Origin: Bacillus sp. ISL-34
GTDB lineage: Bacteria > Bacillota > Bacilli > Bacillales > DSM-1321
DNA: 64,000 nucleotides
Assembly: GCF_018613325.1 (NCBI RefSeq)
Contig: NZ_JAGGQJ010000018.1
Coordinates: 1 to 64,000 of the forward strand
Direction: 5' to 3'
Shown here: positions 54,501 through 62,861 of the stretch, in pieces
Position numbering within the stretch: position 1 is the stretch's first letter
Layout: every line of letters begins with the position of its first letter
Program-made: the position numbers and the translations under genes
Notes under the pieces: generated by a model
Databases searched by the model: none
What the model was told of the DNA's origin: nothing
Seen by the model: only the letters and a program-made list of their open reading frames with translations

Positions 54501-56112
54501 TCCGCATCATGATATCTATTCGATTGAAGATCTGGCACAGCTGATCCATGATTTGAAAAATGCGAACCGTGATGCCAGAATCAGTGTCAAGCTTGTGTCA
54601 AAAGCAGGCGTAGGCACGATTGCAGCGGGTGTGGCCAAAGGAGCCGCAGATGTCATCGTTATCAGCGGGTATGATGGCGGTACGGGTGCATCACCAAAAA
54701 CGAGTATCAAACACACGGGTCTTCCTTGGGAGCTGGGCCTTGCCGAAGCACACCAAACATTGATGCTGAATGGCCTGCGCAGCCGTGTAGTCCTTGAAAC
54801 AGATGGAAAGCTAATGACGGGACGCGATGTGGTCATGGCAGCTATCCTTGGAGCGGAAGAATTCGGTTTTGCTACAGCACCGCTTGTGGTCCTTGGCTGT
54901 GTCATGATGCGTGCTTGCCATTTGGATACATGTCCAGTCGGGGTAGCTACTCAAAACCCTGAGCTTCGCAGCAAATTCACTGGAGATCCGGATCATGTCG
55001 TGAACTTCATGCGCTTCATCGCTGAGGAAGTGCGGGAAACGATGGCTGAGCTTGGTTTTAGAACATTGGAAGAAATGGTCGGCCGCACTGATGTTTTACA
55101 AGTGAGCGAGCGGGCACAAAACCATTGGAAAGCGAAGCATCTGGACTTGACGACACTTCTTTTCCAACCGGAGGGGATACGTACGTATCAACTTCCTCAA
55201 AACCATAAAATTGAAGAATCATTGGATATCCGTGAGATATTACCAGTTGTGGAGCCTGCTTTAAAGGATCAAACCCAGGTGGATGTCAGCTTCCCGATTA
55301 CAAACGTGAACCGTGTGGTCGGAACGATTGTCGGCAGTGAAGTATCCAAACGCTATGGGGAAGAAGGGTTGCCTGAAGATACGATCACACTCCGTTTTAC
55401 GGGATCGGCGGGCCAGAGCTTCGGTGCGTTCATTCCAAAAGGGATGTCGATGTATTTGACAGGTGATGTCAATGACTATGTTGGGAAAGGCTTATCTGGC
55501 GGAAAGATCATTGTCACGGCACCTGCTGGCAATCAGATCGAGGCTGGGGACAATGTAATTGCCGGAAATATCGCCTTATACGGTGCAACAAGCGGCGAGG
55601 CCTACATTAATGGCCGTGCGGGAGAACGATTTGCAGTGCGGAATAGCGGAGTCAATGTCGTCGTTGAAGGAATTGGAGACCATGGCTGTGAGTATATGAC
55701 GGGCGGACGCGTGGTCATTCTGGGCGACGTCGGCAAAAACTTTGCGGCAGGCATGTCAGGCGGTATCGCTTATGTACTTGCTGATGATACAGAAGAATTC
55801 AAGGCATTATGCAATGGTGAAATGATAGAATTCGAGACGCTTGATGATATGGATGATGCAAACGAGGTAAAAGAAATGCTTTACAGCCACCTTCATTATA
55901 CAGAAAGTGCCAAAGCATCGTATGTACTGGAGAACTGGGAGGATTTCGCCAAGAAATTCGTAAAAGTCATTCCGAAAGATTACAAACGGATGATCAAAAG
56001 CATCAATGAGCAGAAGCGTGCAGGGCTAACGGATGAAGAAGCGATCATGAGTGCATTTCAAGCAAATGCCGTTCAAGATAAAAAAATCACTAAACAAGCT
56101 GTGATGCAGTAA
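51562..56112 (+). CDS. gltA: Glutamate synthase (NADPH) large subunit GltA
   Basis: 1516 aa from ATG at 51562. The five-codon longer ATG at 51547 has no site, while GGGGGCG lies 8 nt before 51562. The N-terminal class II amidotransferase has nucleophile Cys22 (EHDACGIGLYAH), exposed after propeptide removal. The FMN-binding synthase domain contains KPGEGGQLPG and SGYDGGTGASP; the 3Fe-4S cysteines are in CVMMRACHLDTCPVG; a C-terminal GXGXG beta-helix domain follows. It makes two glutamates from 2-oxoglutarate and glutamine. Confidence 0.98.
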   Translation: MTYNQIPKAQGLYHPEFEHDACGIGLYAHLKGLATHDIVKQGLNMLCQLDHRGGQGSDPLTGDGAGLMVQIPDEYFRLACPEMNLPAKGRYGVGMLFFSNDDDERNEIETRLNAFIEQEGQTLLGWRTVPVDATKIGEVGKETCPTIRQVFIGASVGLTDDLAFERKLFIIRKQAENWARERGNRFYFASLSSATIVYKGLLTPEQVDAFYLDLQQESFVSAFALVHSRFSTNTFPSWERAHPNRYLIHNGEINTLRGNVNWMKAREQQFVSEAFGDELQKVLPILDIDGSDSSILDNALEFFVLAGRKPAHAAMMLIPEPWTENPHMTKEKKAFYEYHSMLMEPWDGPTAISFTNGKQIGAILDRNGLRPARYYVTKDDYIIFSSEVGVIDVEPENVLYKDRLSPGRMLLIDLEEGRIVSDEEIKSEMAQENPYQQWLDEQLVQLSDEEPVLEGEPLSDLLFRQKAFGYTYEDVQKYLLPVINEGKDPLGSMGNDIPLAVLSDRPQSLFNYFKQSFAQVTNPPMDSLREQIVTSTMTFLGAEGDLLKPDETNSRRIQLDSPVLTPGQMQQLKENAYPEFRSKVIHTLFSEDLESELDRICREAEQAITDGFSLLILSDKDMSKEKAAIPSLLAASALHQELIRHGNRTKVSIIVESGEAREVHHYASLIGYGVDAIYPYLAYETYKQAVLEGSLAISYEETVRKYVRSLTEGIVKVMSKMGISTIQSYRGAQIFEAVGIGAEVIERYFSGTASQLSGIDLETIADEALIRHKKAAADSLDQTLESGSDFQWRKTGEHHAFNPKTIHTLQWACRKGDYNLFKQYSNLANEERLGFLRNLFSFDQKLQSISIDEVESVESIVSRFKTGAMSFGSLSQEAHETLAIAMNRLGGKSNSGEGGEHPSRYQLDENGDDRRSGIKQIASGRFGVKSHYLVNADELQIKMAQGAKPGEGGQLPGNKVYPWVAEVRGSTPGVGLISPPPHHDIYSIEDLAQLIHDLKNANRDARISVKLVSKAGVGTIAAGVAKGAADVIVISGYDGGTGASPKTSIKHTGLPWELGLAEAHQTLMLNGLRSRVVLETDGKLMTGRDVVMAAILGAEEFGFATAPLVVLGCVMMRACHLDTCPVGVATQNPELRSKFTGDPDHVVNFMRFIAEEVRETMAELGFRTLEEMVGRTDVLQVSERAQNHWKAKHLDLTTLLFQPEGIRTYQLPQNHKIEESLDIREILPVVEPALKDQTQVDVSFPITNVNRVVGTIVGSEVSKRYGEEGLPEDTITLRFTGSAGQSFGAFIPKGMSMYLTGDVNDYVGKGLSGGKIIVTAPAGNQIEAGDNVIAGNIALYGATSGEAYINGRAGERFAVRNSGVNVVVEGIGDHGCEYMTGGRVVILGDVGKNFAAGMSGGIAYVLADDTEEFKALCNGEMIEFETLDDMDDANEVKEMLYSHLHYTESAKASYVLENWEDFAKKFVKVIPKDYKRMIKSINEQKRAGLTDEEAIMSAFQANAVQDKKITKQAVMQ

Positions 56113-56128
56113 GGAAGGGGAGAGAAAG

Positions 56129-57610
56129 ATGGGAAAAGCAACAGGATTTATGGATTATCCGCGAGAAAAACCAAAAGACCGGAATCCTCTCACTCGTTTA
56201 AGCGACTGGAGAGAATATACAGCTCCTTTCTCTGATGAAAAGTTAAGTACACAGGGAGCGCGGTGTATGGACTGCGCCACCCCTTTCTGCCATATGGGCA
56301 TGGAGTTGAACCGGGTCACAACAGGCTGTCCGATTCATAATCTGATTCCCGAGTGGAATGATTTGGTGTACCGCGGCAGATGGAAAGAAGCATTGAACCG
56401 TTTATCGAAAACGAATAATTTCCCTGAATTCACCGGGCGCGTCTGCCCGGCCCCTTGTGAAGGGTCTTGTACGGTAGCGATAAGCGACCCTGCCGTTACC
56501 ATCAAGAATATTGAACGGACCATCATCGATAAAGGATTTGAAAATGGCTGGATCACGCCTCGAATCCCTGAAAGCAGGACCGGCAAGAAAATTGCCATAA
56601 TCGGTTCAGGCCCGGCAGGGTTGGCGAGTGCCGACCAGTTGAATCAAACAGGTCATTCGGTCACGGTTTTTGAGCGCTCAGACCGTGCAGGCGGGCTGTT
56701 GACATACGGCATCCCGAACATGAAACTTGAAAAAGATGTCGTTGCACGCCGAATCAAATTATTGACCCAGGAAGGCATCGATTTCATTACCAATACAGAA
56801 GTGGGCAAAGATATAACAGCCGAAGAACTGCAAGATCAATATGATGCAGTCATCCTTTGCACAGGTGCCCAAAAGCAGCGTGACCTGGTAATTGAAGGAC
56901 GCGGGGCATCAGGCATTCACCTTGCAATGGATTACTTGACGACTTCGACTAAAAGCCTGTTGGACTCCAATTTTGAAGACGGCAAGTTCATAGACACTAA
57001 GGGGAAGGACGTCATCGTCATCGGCGGCGGGGATACAGGAGCTGACTGTGTCGCAACTGCCCTTCGCCAGGAATGTAAGAGCGTCGTGCAATTCGGGAAG
57101 CATCCAATCCTTCCGACGGCCCGTACATCCGATAATATGTGGCCAGCCTACCCGAATGTATTTTCCCTTGATTATGCGTATGAAGAAGCGGAAGCGAAAT
57201 TCGGTGCAGATCCGCGTCAATATTCAATCCAAACAAAGAAAATCGTAGCCGATGAAAATGGCAACGTTAAAGAACTGCACACAATCTCAATGGAAAAAAT
57301 CAAAGGCGATGACGGAATGTACATTTTCAGGGAAGTTCCAGGAACTGAAAAAGTGTGGCCAGCACAATTCGTTTTCATCGCAATCGGATTTGAAGGAACC
57401 GAAATGCCGCTATTAAGTCAATTTGGCGTAGAAACAGTAAATCAAAAAATTGATGCCGTTTATGGCGATTACAGAACCAATGTCGAAGGAGTTTTCGCTG
57501 CCGGAGATGCAAGGAGGGGGCAAAGCCTCATCGTTTGGGCAATCAATGAAGGCCGTGAAGTAGCGCGAGAAGTGGACCGCTATTTGATGGGCGCATCGGT
57601 ATTGCCTTAA
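56129..57610 (+). CDS. gltB: Glutamate synthase (NADPH) small subunit GltB
   Basis: 493 aa. N-terminal iron-sulfur segments ([31 protein letters not shown]), FAD-binding [13 protein letters not shown] and NADPH-binding [14 protein letters not shown]. It passes electrons from NADPH to GltA. 16 nt after gltA with AAGGGGAG; same operon. Confidence 0.98.
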   Translation: MGKATGFMDYPREKPKDRNPLTRLSDWREYTAPFSDEKLSTQGARCMDCATPFCHMGMELNRVTTGCPIHNLIPEWNDLVYRGRWKEALNRLSKTNNFPEFTGRVCPAPCEGSCTVAISDPAVTIKNIERTIIDKGFENGWITPRIPESRTGKKIAIIGSGPAGLASADQLNQTGHSVTVFERSDRAGGLLTYGIPNMKLEKDVVARRIKLLTQEGIDFITNTEVGKDITAEELQDQYDAVILCTGAQKQRDLVIEGRGASGIHLAMDYLTTSTKSLLDSNFEDGKFIDTKGKDVIVIGGGDTGADCVATALRQECKSVVQFGKHPILPTARTSDNMWPAYPNVFSLDYAYEEAEAKFGADPRQYSIQTKKIVADENGNVKELHTISMEKIKGDDGMYIFREVPGTEKVWPAQFVFIAIGFEGTEMPLLSQFGVETVNQKIDAVYGDYRTNVEGVFAAGDARRGQSLIVWAINEGREVAREVDRYLMGASVLP

Positions 57611-57616
57611 TTGCAA

Positions 57617-57652
57617 AAAAAGGAAGTGCCATTATGGTGCTTCTTTTTTTGT
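57617..57652 (+). terminator. gltAB terminator
   Basis: GGAAGTGCC-ATTAT-GGTGCTTCTTTTTTT with two G-U pairs. Confidence 0.75.
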
Positions 57653-57670
57653 AGTAATGTGAAATGGAGA

Positions 57671-57914
57671 ATTCACGAGTAAAACGCTGAAACTCACGAG
57701 TAAAACGCCAAAACCCACGAGTAAACGGTCGGAATTCACGAGTAAATGCCCGGAATTCACGAGTAAAGCACCAAAACTCACGAGTAAATGCTTAAAACTC
57801 ACGAGTAAAACGCCAAAACTCACGAGTAAAGCGCCGAAACTCACGAGTAAAATGCTAAAACTCATCAGTAAAAGCTCCAAACTCACGAGTAAAGCGCTAA
57901 AACTCACGCAAAAC
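57671..57914 (+). repeat. Phased array (f), family A motif ACTCACGAGTAAA, 12 units
   Basis: Units start at 57671, 57692, 57713, 57734, 57755, 57776, 57797, 57818, 57839, 57860, 57881 and 57902, exactly 21 bp apart. Variants are ATTCACGAG, ACCCACGAG, ACTCATCAG and a truncated last unit. It fills the convergent gap between gltB and the FusB-like gene. Confidence 0.95.
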
Positions 57915-57952
57915 CCAAAAAGCAATCCTTCGCCATTGAAGGATTGCTTTTC
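57915..57952 (-). terminator. Terminator of the FusB-like gene
   Basis: AGCAATCCTTC-GCCATT-GAAGGATTGCTTTT; on the minus strand followed by TTTTTGGG. Confidence 0.8.
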
Positions 57953-57956
57953 CGGA

Positions 57957-58592
57957 TTATTTCAGACGCTCGATTAGGTCGGTCATTTTATCCAAAGTGG
58001 TTATGTTCTGGTTGCATTTCATACTGTCCATACAAATATAATTCCCTTTTTTAATAAATGTCCCTTGGACGGTTCCTTTTGTTTCAGACATGAACATCCC
58101 TACTTCTTCAAAGCGGCTGCATATGGCACATATCCCTTTTTTGTTGGCAGGTTTAATGGTTCCATGCAATCCGGTGAGTTTATTATGATGGGGTACGATG
58201 ATGAATTTCTTTCCGGAACCGACATCATCCCATCCCAAGTAGGTAATCTCTCTCAAATCGATGTTTTCCAACAAAGGGGCTTTTAATTTCTTTGCTTTAG
58301 GAAATAATTTTTTTATCGTTTTTTCGGTGACTTCTTTAAATGGGATCACAAATGGCTTTACCTGTAAAAGAAAGACTTCGGCTTGTGCCGAATCTTTGAT
58401 GGTATCCACTGGATCCAGCAGTTGTTTTTGCTCTTCGCTCAAGTCACTGAATAAGCCGAGTACTCGTTCTTTGGCGACTGTTTTCAGGGTGTTGATCACA
58501 TCCTTATCGTTGGCAGTCGCGTGTCCATTTATGAGAATCTGTGTTTGGGATTTTATGAAGTTATACTGCTCGCTCCTGATAAAAGGTTCCAT
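57957..58592 (-). CDS. FusB-family elongation factor G-binding protein
   Basis: 211 aa. N-terminal helical bundle (MEPFIRSEQYNFIKSQTQIL) and a C-terminal treble-clef zinc finger with CAICSRF and the later CMDSMKCN. YNFIKSQ, ITYLGWDD and GLHGTIKP resemble staphylococcal FusB/FusC, which bind EF-G and release it from fusidic acid-stalled ribosomes. ATG at 58592 lies 9 nt after AGGAG. Chromosomal Bacillus homologues need not confer resistance. Confidence 0.83.
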   Translation of the reverse strand: MEPFIRSEQYNFIKSQTQILINGHATANDKDVINTLKTVAKERVLGLFSDLSEEQKQLLDPVDTIKDSAQAEVFLLQVKPFVIPFKEVTEKTIKKLFPKAKKLKAPLLENIDLREITYLGWDDVGSGKKFIIVPHHNKLTGLHGTIKPANKKGICAICSRFEEVGMFMSETKGTVQGTFIKKGNYICMDSMKCNQNITTLDKMTDLIERLK

Positions 58593-58751
58593 TTTCTTCA
58601 CTCCTGTTTCTGTTGCTCGATACTTGTCACAGTATACCGTTTCTATTTACTTTACAGAAATCGCATCTGCTTTAAAAGGGGGAAAACGACTAAGAAACAT
58701 ACTCGGCATACGAATAGCACTGATATCATTATCAGTGCTACCCATGCAATT

Positions 58752-59015
58752 CTATTTTGAATAAACGATTTTCTTGATGGTTTCCGCGGAGAGAAAATGT
58801 TCCTCGGCTAATTGATGGATGGTATGCCCGGCTTTGAATGCATATTTTATAGAGGCATTTCGGTCATCGATCAATTCCCTTGATCCCGAACGGGTTCCCC
58901 ATTTGTGATGGGCATTTTCAGGTTTAGGGATATATATGGTTTCACCTTGCACATACTTTTGGATTTCAACGATCAGCTTTTCAGGCAAAACGGCCGTCGC
59001 TTTTACATATTTCAT
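58752..59015 (-). CDS. CD3324 family protein
   Basis: 87 aa from ATG at 59015: MKYVKATAVLPEKLIVEIQKYVQGETIYIPKPE then RELIDDRNASIKYAFKAGH and an HTH-like end (HQLAEEHFLSAETIKKIVYS). This family is annotated from Clostridioides CD3324 and has no known role, though the C-terminal HTH suggests nucleic-acid binding. Upstream AAGGGG is moderately placed. Confidence 0.82.
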   Translation of the reverse strand: MKYVKATAVLPEKLIVEIQKYVQGETIYIPKPENAHHKWGTRSGSRELIDDRNASIKYAFKAGHTIHQLAEEHFLSAETIKKIVYSK

Positions 59016-59114
59016 TTCTGCCAGCCCCTTATTCTTTTTTAAGAATGAAATAAGGTGCAAAGCCGAATATTAGAAATGATAAGGCGGGCGATTAAGTTTA
59101 GCTTAATTCAACCC

Positions 59115-59151
59115 CATGCAAAGTATCGCCTCCAATACTGGGCTTTGCATG
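59115..59151 (+). other. Perfect hairpin in an otherwise empty gap
   Basis: CATGCAAAG (59115-59123) pairs with CTTTGCATG (59143-59151), with GTAT/ATAC complementarity inside. No T-run follows. The rest of 59016-59374 holds no supported gene. Confidence 0.4.
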
Positions 59152-59374
59152 AGACGCTGCAGAAGGTGGCATTAACATTCTTATTGCCATCTTTACACCT
59201 CCCCTTTGTGTTTCTGAAGAACACGTATTGTTCTTATTATAAAATATATAAGAGTGGTTGCCAAACCTTTTCCAATGTTAAAGCTGAATCGGCGGGCTGA
59301 TTGTTTGATAATGTTCCCAGTCCATGAAATAATTTTAATGGAAACCAAACTAACCATTATGGGAGCTGACCTTT

Positions 59375-60019
59375 ATGAAAGTATTCGTAGTTGGGGCAAA
59401 TGGGCAGATAGGTAAACATCTTGTGGATTTATTAAAAGATAGCCCGGATCATAGTGTACGGGCAATGGTTCGTAAAGAAGAACAAAGTAAGCATTTAGCG
59501 AAAAATGGAATTGAATCTGCCGTCGTCAGTTTAACTGGATCAGTGGATGAAATTGCGAATGCGGCAAAAGGCTGTGATGTCATCGTGTTTACAGCAGGAT
59601 CGGGAGGAAGCACCGGCGCTGATCAAACGCTGTTGATTGATCTGGATGGAGCTGTTAAAACGATTGAAGCGGCAGAAAACTTGGGAATCAAACGATTCAT
59701 CATGGTGAGTGCTTTTCAGGCCAATAATCGCGAAAACTGGAATGAAGCCATCAAACCGTATTATGTGGCCAAGCATTATGCGGATAGGGCATTGTTACAA
59801 AGCGATTTGAATTATACCATCATTCGGCCAGGCGGACTGGTGAATGAACCGGGAACGGGCAAAGTGAACGCTGCCGAAGAATTGGAAAGAGGTTCGATTG
59901 CACGTGAAGATGTGGCTCGAACGATTCTTGCTTCTTTAACTGAAGAAAATACCTACAAGCGTTCATTTGATTTAATCTCTGGTGATACTGAAATCGCGGA
60001 AGCTTTGAGGAAAGTTTAA
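59375..60019 (+). CDS. NAD(P)-binding atypical SDR protein, YhfK-like
   Basis: 214 aa Rossmann protein: GANGQIGKHLVDLL at residues 7-20, VIVFTAGSGGSTGADQT, FIMVSAF and YTIIRPGGLVNEP. It belongs to the NAD(P)H-binding SDR_a5-type family including B. subtilis YhfK. Substrate unknown. GGGAGCTG precedes the ATG. Confidence 0.85.
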   Translation: MKVFVVGANGQIGKHLVDLLKDSPDHSVRAMVRKEEQSKHLAKNGIESAVVSLTGSVDEIANAAKGCDVIVFTAGSGGSTGADQTLLIDLDGAVKTIEAAENLGIKRFIMVSAFQANNRENWNEAIKPYYVAKHYADRALLQSDLNYTIIRPGGLVNEPGTGKVNAAEELERGSIAREDVARTILASLTEENTYKRSFDLISGDTEIAEALRKV

Positions 60020-60023
60020 GAAA

Positions 60024-60066
60024 AAAAAGGAGGCAGGGCCACCCCACTTAGGGGGAGTGAGCTCTG
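60024..60066 (-). terminator. maa terminator
   Basis: On the minus strand CAGAGCTCACTCCCC-CTAA-GTGGGGTGGCCCTG followed by CCTCCTTTTTTTTC. Confidence 0.65.
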
Positions 60067-60067
60067 C

Positions 60068-60634
60068 TTATTTAATTCCTTCAATATGCTTGATGACCTT
60101 CGCTGGGTTTCCACCGACAACAACGCCTTCAGGAACATCCTTTGTTACGACGGCCCCTGAAGCGACGACGGAATGATTCCCTATAGTTACGCCAGGATTG
60201 ATGATGGCCCCTCCGCCAACCCATACATGATCCCCTATCGTAACCGGTTTTCCGTATTCCACTCCAGAACTGCGTTCAAAGGGATCCAGCGGATGTGTGG
60301 CTGTATAGATATGCACTCCGGGAGCCAACATGCAGTTCCTGCCAATTTTCACTTCACAAACATCCAAAATGACACAGTCGAAATTAGCATAAAAGTTTTC
60401 CCCGACAGAAATGTTGTATCCATAGTCACAACGGAAAGTGGGTTCAATATATACATTTAGCCCGGTGGAACCTAAAAGCTGTTTCAGCAGTGCAGTTCTT
60501 TGATCCCCTTCGCTTTCCGTTGTCTGATTGTATAACCGGGTCAACTTTCTGGCATTTTTCCTATCTTTTATTAATTCCGGATCAGCGGCCATGTAAGGTT
60601 CCCCGCTCATCATCTTTTCTTTTTCGGTATTCAT
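60068..60634 (-). CDS. maa: Maltose O-acetyltransferase
   Basis: 188 aa hexapeptide-repeat acetyltransferase. N-terminal [18 protein letters not shown], catalytic His in [11 protein letters not shown] and the left-handed helix end [19 protein letters not shown]...[14 protein letters not shown]. It transfers acetyl from acetyl-CoA to sugars. TAGGAGGAG precedes the ATG. Confidence 0.9.
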   Translation of the reverse strand: MNTEKEKMMSGEPYMAADPELIKDRKNARKLTRLYNQTTESEGDQRTALLKQLLGSTGLNVYIEPTFRCDYGYNISVGENFYANFDCVILDVCEVKIGRNCMLAPGVHIYTATHPLDPFERSSGVEYGKPVTIGDHVWVGGGAIINPGVTIGNHSVVASGAVVTKDVPEGVVVGGNPAKVIKHIEGIK

Positions 60635-60812
60635 GTTTACTCCTCCTATTTTCTTGTTTATATATAGTTTGAATAAATATTAAAATATTTTTCCTGCAAA
60701 ATAAATTGCAGTGCTTTTTACTCAACTTTTCTGTTGAATCTAAATGCCTCTCTCATTTTCTTAAAAAGAAGTGAGAAAAGAAAGATTTTTCCGAATAATT
60801 AATGAAATAGCT

Positions 60813-60841
60813 TTGACAAACTTTCCGACGGATTTTATAGT
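60813..60841 (+). promoter_or_regulatory. Sigma-A promoter, probably of brnQ
   Basis: Perfect TTGACA at 60813-60818, 17-nt spacer, TATAGT at 60836-60841. This leaves a leader of about 140 nt before brnQ with no recognised riboswitch. The remaining 60635-60812 shows nothing clear. Confidence 0.7.
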
Positions 60842-60989
60842 AAGGAGAGTTATGGATGATTCATAGTTTTCATGTAGGTACATTTTAACAAATAGGTAGA
60901 ATAGGTTCGTAGTTCATGTCACTTTTTTTACCGGTTGATGGACAACTCTTTTCTTCGTTAAGATAATCAAATCATTGGAGGGCTCTTAT

Positions 60990-62321
60990 ATGTCACAAAA
61001 AGCACCATTTTCTTTTATCATTGTAACAGGGTTAATGCTTTTTGCTTTATTTTTTGGTGCAGGAAACTTAATTTTCCCTGCCATGCTCGGTCAATCCGCC
61101 GGGACCAATTTATGGTCGGCCAGTTTAGGATTCATCATTACTGGAGTTGGATTGCCATTCATTACAATATTGGCATTTGGTTTTTCGGGAAAAACTGATG
61201 TTCAATCGCTTGCAAGCAGGGCACACCCGTTATTCGGCATCATTTTCACGGTCGTTCTTTATTTATCTTTGGGGCCGCTTTTTGCGCTTCCCAGAACGGG
61301 AAGTGTATCTTACGAAATAGGGATTAAGCCTTTCCTTTCCAATGATGTCGGTTTTTTACCATTGCTGGTATTCACGATCATATACTTTGGACTTGCCTGT
61401 TTATTATCCATCAATCCATCAAAAATGCTGGATATCGTCGGAAAAATATTAACACCGTTATTATTGATTTTCATTGGGATTCTCATTGTGGTTGCAATCA
61501 TTAACCCAATGGGTGAAATCCAGTCACCAGTGGCAGATTATTCAGATAATTCTTTCTTCAAAGGGTTTAAAGAAGGATATTTGACCATGGATACGCTTGC
61601 CGCATTTGCATTTGGGATCATTGTCATCAACGCGATCAAAGATAAAGGCATAACATCAAGAAAAGAAGTGTTAGGCTTCTGTATGAAAGCCGGCTTAATA
61701 GCTGCCACATTGTTGGTGATCGTTTATACGTCATTGACTTATGTCGGGGCAACAAGTGTGGAAAAACTCGGTCAGTTGGGTAATGGCGGAGACGTTTTGG
61801 CTCAAGCCTCGAATCATTTTTTCGGACCGGCTGGTGCCGTGTTGTTAGGTTTGATTGTGATTGCTGCATGCCTAACGACAAGCATCGGTTTGATAACGGC
61901 TTGTGCTACGTATTTCAATAAAATACTTCCTGCTGTATCGTATAAATCATATGTCGTCATCTTCTCTGTTTTTAGTGCGGCTGTTGCCAATGTAGGTTTG
62001 ACCAAGCTCATTTCCATTACAGTGCCTGTGTTAACGGCGCTTTATCCCGTGGCGATCGTTTTGATTGTCCTAACGTTCTTCCATTCCCTTTTCAAAGGGA
62101 AATCGGAGGTATATTTAGGAAGCTTATTATTAACGGCCATCATCAGCATAATTGATGGATTCATGGCCTCAGGCGTTAAAATGGACGCTGTTTCGGACCT
62201 TTTCACTCAATACCTTCCACTATATAGTGTAGGGGTAGGATGGGTGATTCCTGCCATCATCGGCGGTGTATTGGGCTATATGGTTTACCTATTGAAAGGA
62301 GATCCTAAGGAAGCTTATTAA
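60990..62321 (+). CDS. brnQ: Branched-chain amino acid:cation symporter BrnQ
   Basis: 443 aa with about 12 membrane helices. Family hallmarks are FALFFGAGNLIFPAMLG at the N-terminus and LGPLFALPRTGSVSYEIG. It imports leucine, isoleucine and valine with sodium or protons. The ATG at 60990 follows TTGGAGGG. Confidence 0.95.
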   Translation: MSQKAPFSFIIVTGLMLFALFFGAGNLIFPAMLGQSAGTNLWSASLGFIITGVGLPFITILAFGFSGKTDVQSLASRAHPLFGIIFTVVLYLSLGPLFALPRTGSVSYEIGIKPFLSNDVGFLPLLVFTIIYFGLACLLSINPSKMLDIVGKILTPLLLIFIGILIVVAIINPMGEIQSPVADYSDNSFFKGFKEGYLTMDTLAAFAFGIIVINAIKDKGITSRKEVLGFCMKAGLIAATLLVIVYTSLTYVGATSVEKLGQLGNGGDVLAQASNHFFGPAGAVLLGLIVIAACLTTSIGLITACATYFNKILPAVSYKSYVVIFSVFSAAVANVGLTKLISITVPVLTALYPVAIVLIVLTFFHSLFKGKSEVYLGSLLLTAIISIIDGFMASGVKMDAVSDLFTQYLPLYSVGVGWVIPAIIGGVLGYMVYLLKGDPKEAY

Positions 62322-62352
62322 GGGTCATTAGAATGTACTTTAAATCATGAAA

Positions 62353-62378
62353 GGAGCTGTCTCGATAACAGCTCTTCA
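62353..62378 (+). terminator. brnQ terminator (hairpin copy 1)
   Basis: GGAGCTGT-CTCGATA-ACAGCTC then TTCAGTTT. A near-copy with a better T-run occurs at 62772-62800 beyond the repeat element. Confidence 0.65.
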
Positions 62379-62730
62379 GTTTGTCGACAAAAGGGGATTC
62401 TGGAATAGTCTCATCCGGAACCATGATTTTAAAACAAGACTAGATTATCCTTAATGTTTTTTACTATAATCATCACTGGATTGAAAAAATTTGCGACACT
62501 CCTGCTGAATAACTGGCTAGCCGAGATACCAAAGGAGTTTGCGACGAGGAGGACTCCAGACAATCGAAGTAAAGGGAGCGGATTTCCACTCCAGGCACTC
62601 GCTTTCCGCGGGCGGTCCGGGAGCCTCCTCGGCGCTCTTTGCGCCCTGTGGGGTCTCCCTTGGACACGCTTTTCCCGCAGGAGTCTCGTACCCTCCGTTC
62701 CAATCAACTGGAATGTTTTTTTAGAAAAAA
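62379..62730 (+). repeat. Composite dispersed element, copy 3
   Basis: It starts with the GTTTGTCGACAAAAGG box, then AGTCTCATCCGGAACC, AAATTTGCGACACTCCTGC, CTGGCTAGCC, GGGAGCGGATTTCC and a long GC-rich inverted segment (about 62590-62700, CTTTCCGCGGGCGG...CCCGCAGGAGTCTCG). That segment resembles a repeat I have seen widely in Bacillaceae intergenic DNA. It has no phased array. No supported gene in 62322-62861. Confidence 0.75.
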
Positions 62731-62771
62731 CTACAGGCAAACATGCTTTTCTTTTGAGTTTGTCACAGTCT

Positions 62772-62800
62772 GGGAGCTGTCTTGTTGACAGCTCCTTTTC
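62772..62800 (+). terminator. Terminator hairpin copy 2 after the composite element
   Basis: GGGAGCTGTC-TTGTT-GACAGCTCC then TTTTCTT, preceded by GAGTTTGTCACAGTCT. Confidence 0.8.
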
Positions 62801-62861
62801 TTAGTGTTTGTTTTTAATGGGAAAGAGCCTTAAAATGTTCACAAAGGGGTGTAGGAACACA

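Noticed and set aside
20808-57914. CRISPR arrays
   Set aside because: Repeats are only 11-13 nt with 8-nt semi-conserved spacers, not 25-40 nt repeats with unique spacers; no cas genes are present.
57632-57925. 97-codon minus-strand frame with LLVSF repeats across array (f)
   Set aside because: By-product of the 21-bp period, no translation signal.
58261-58764. 167-codon plus-strand frame opposite the FusB-like gene
   Set aside because: It is the antisense shadow of a gene with clear zinc-finger motifs and a good ribosome binding site.
62429-62804. Overlapping frames of about 60-115 codons on both strands within composite-element copy 3
   Set aside because: The GC-rich palindromic repeat keeps frames open on both strands; no ribosome binding site and no protein-like composition.
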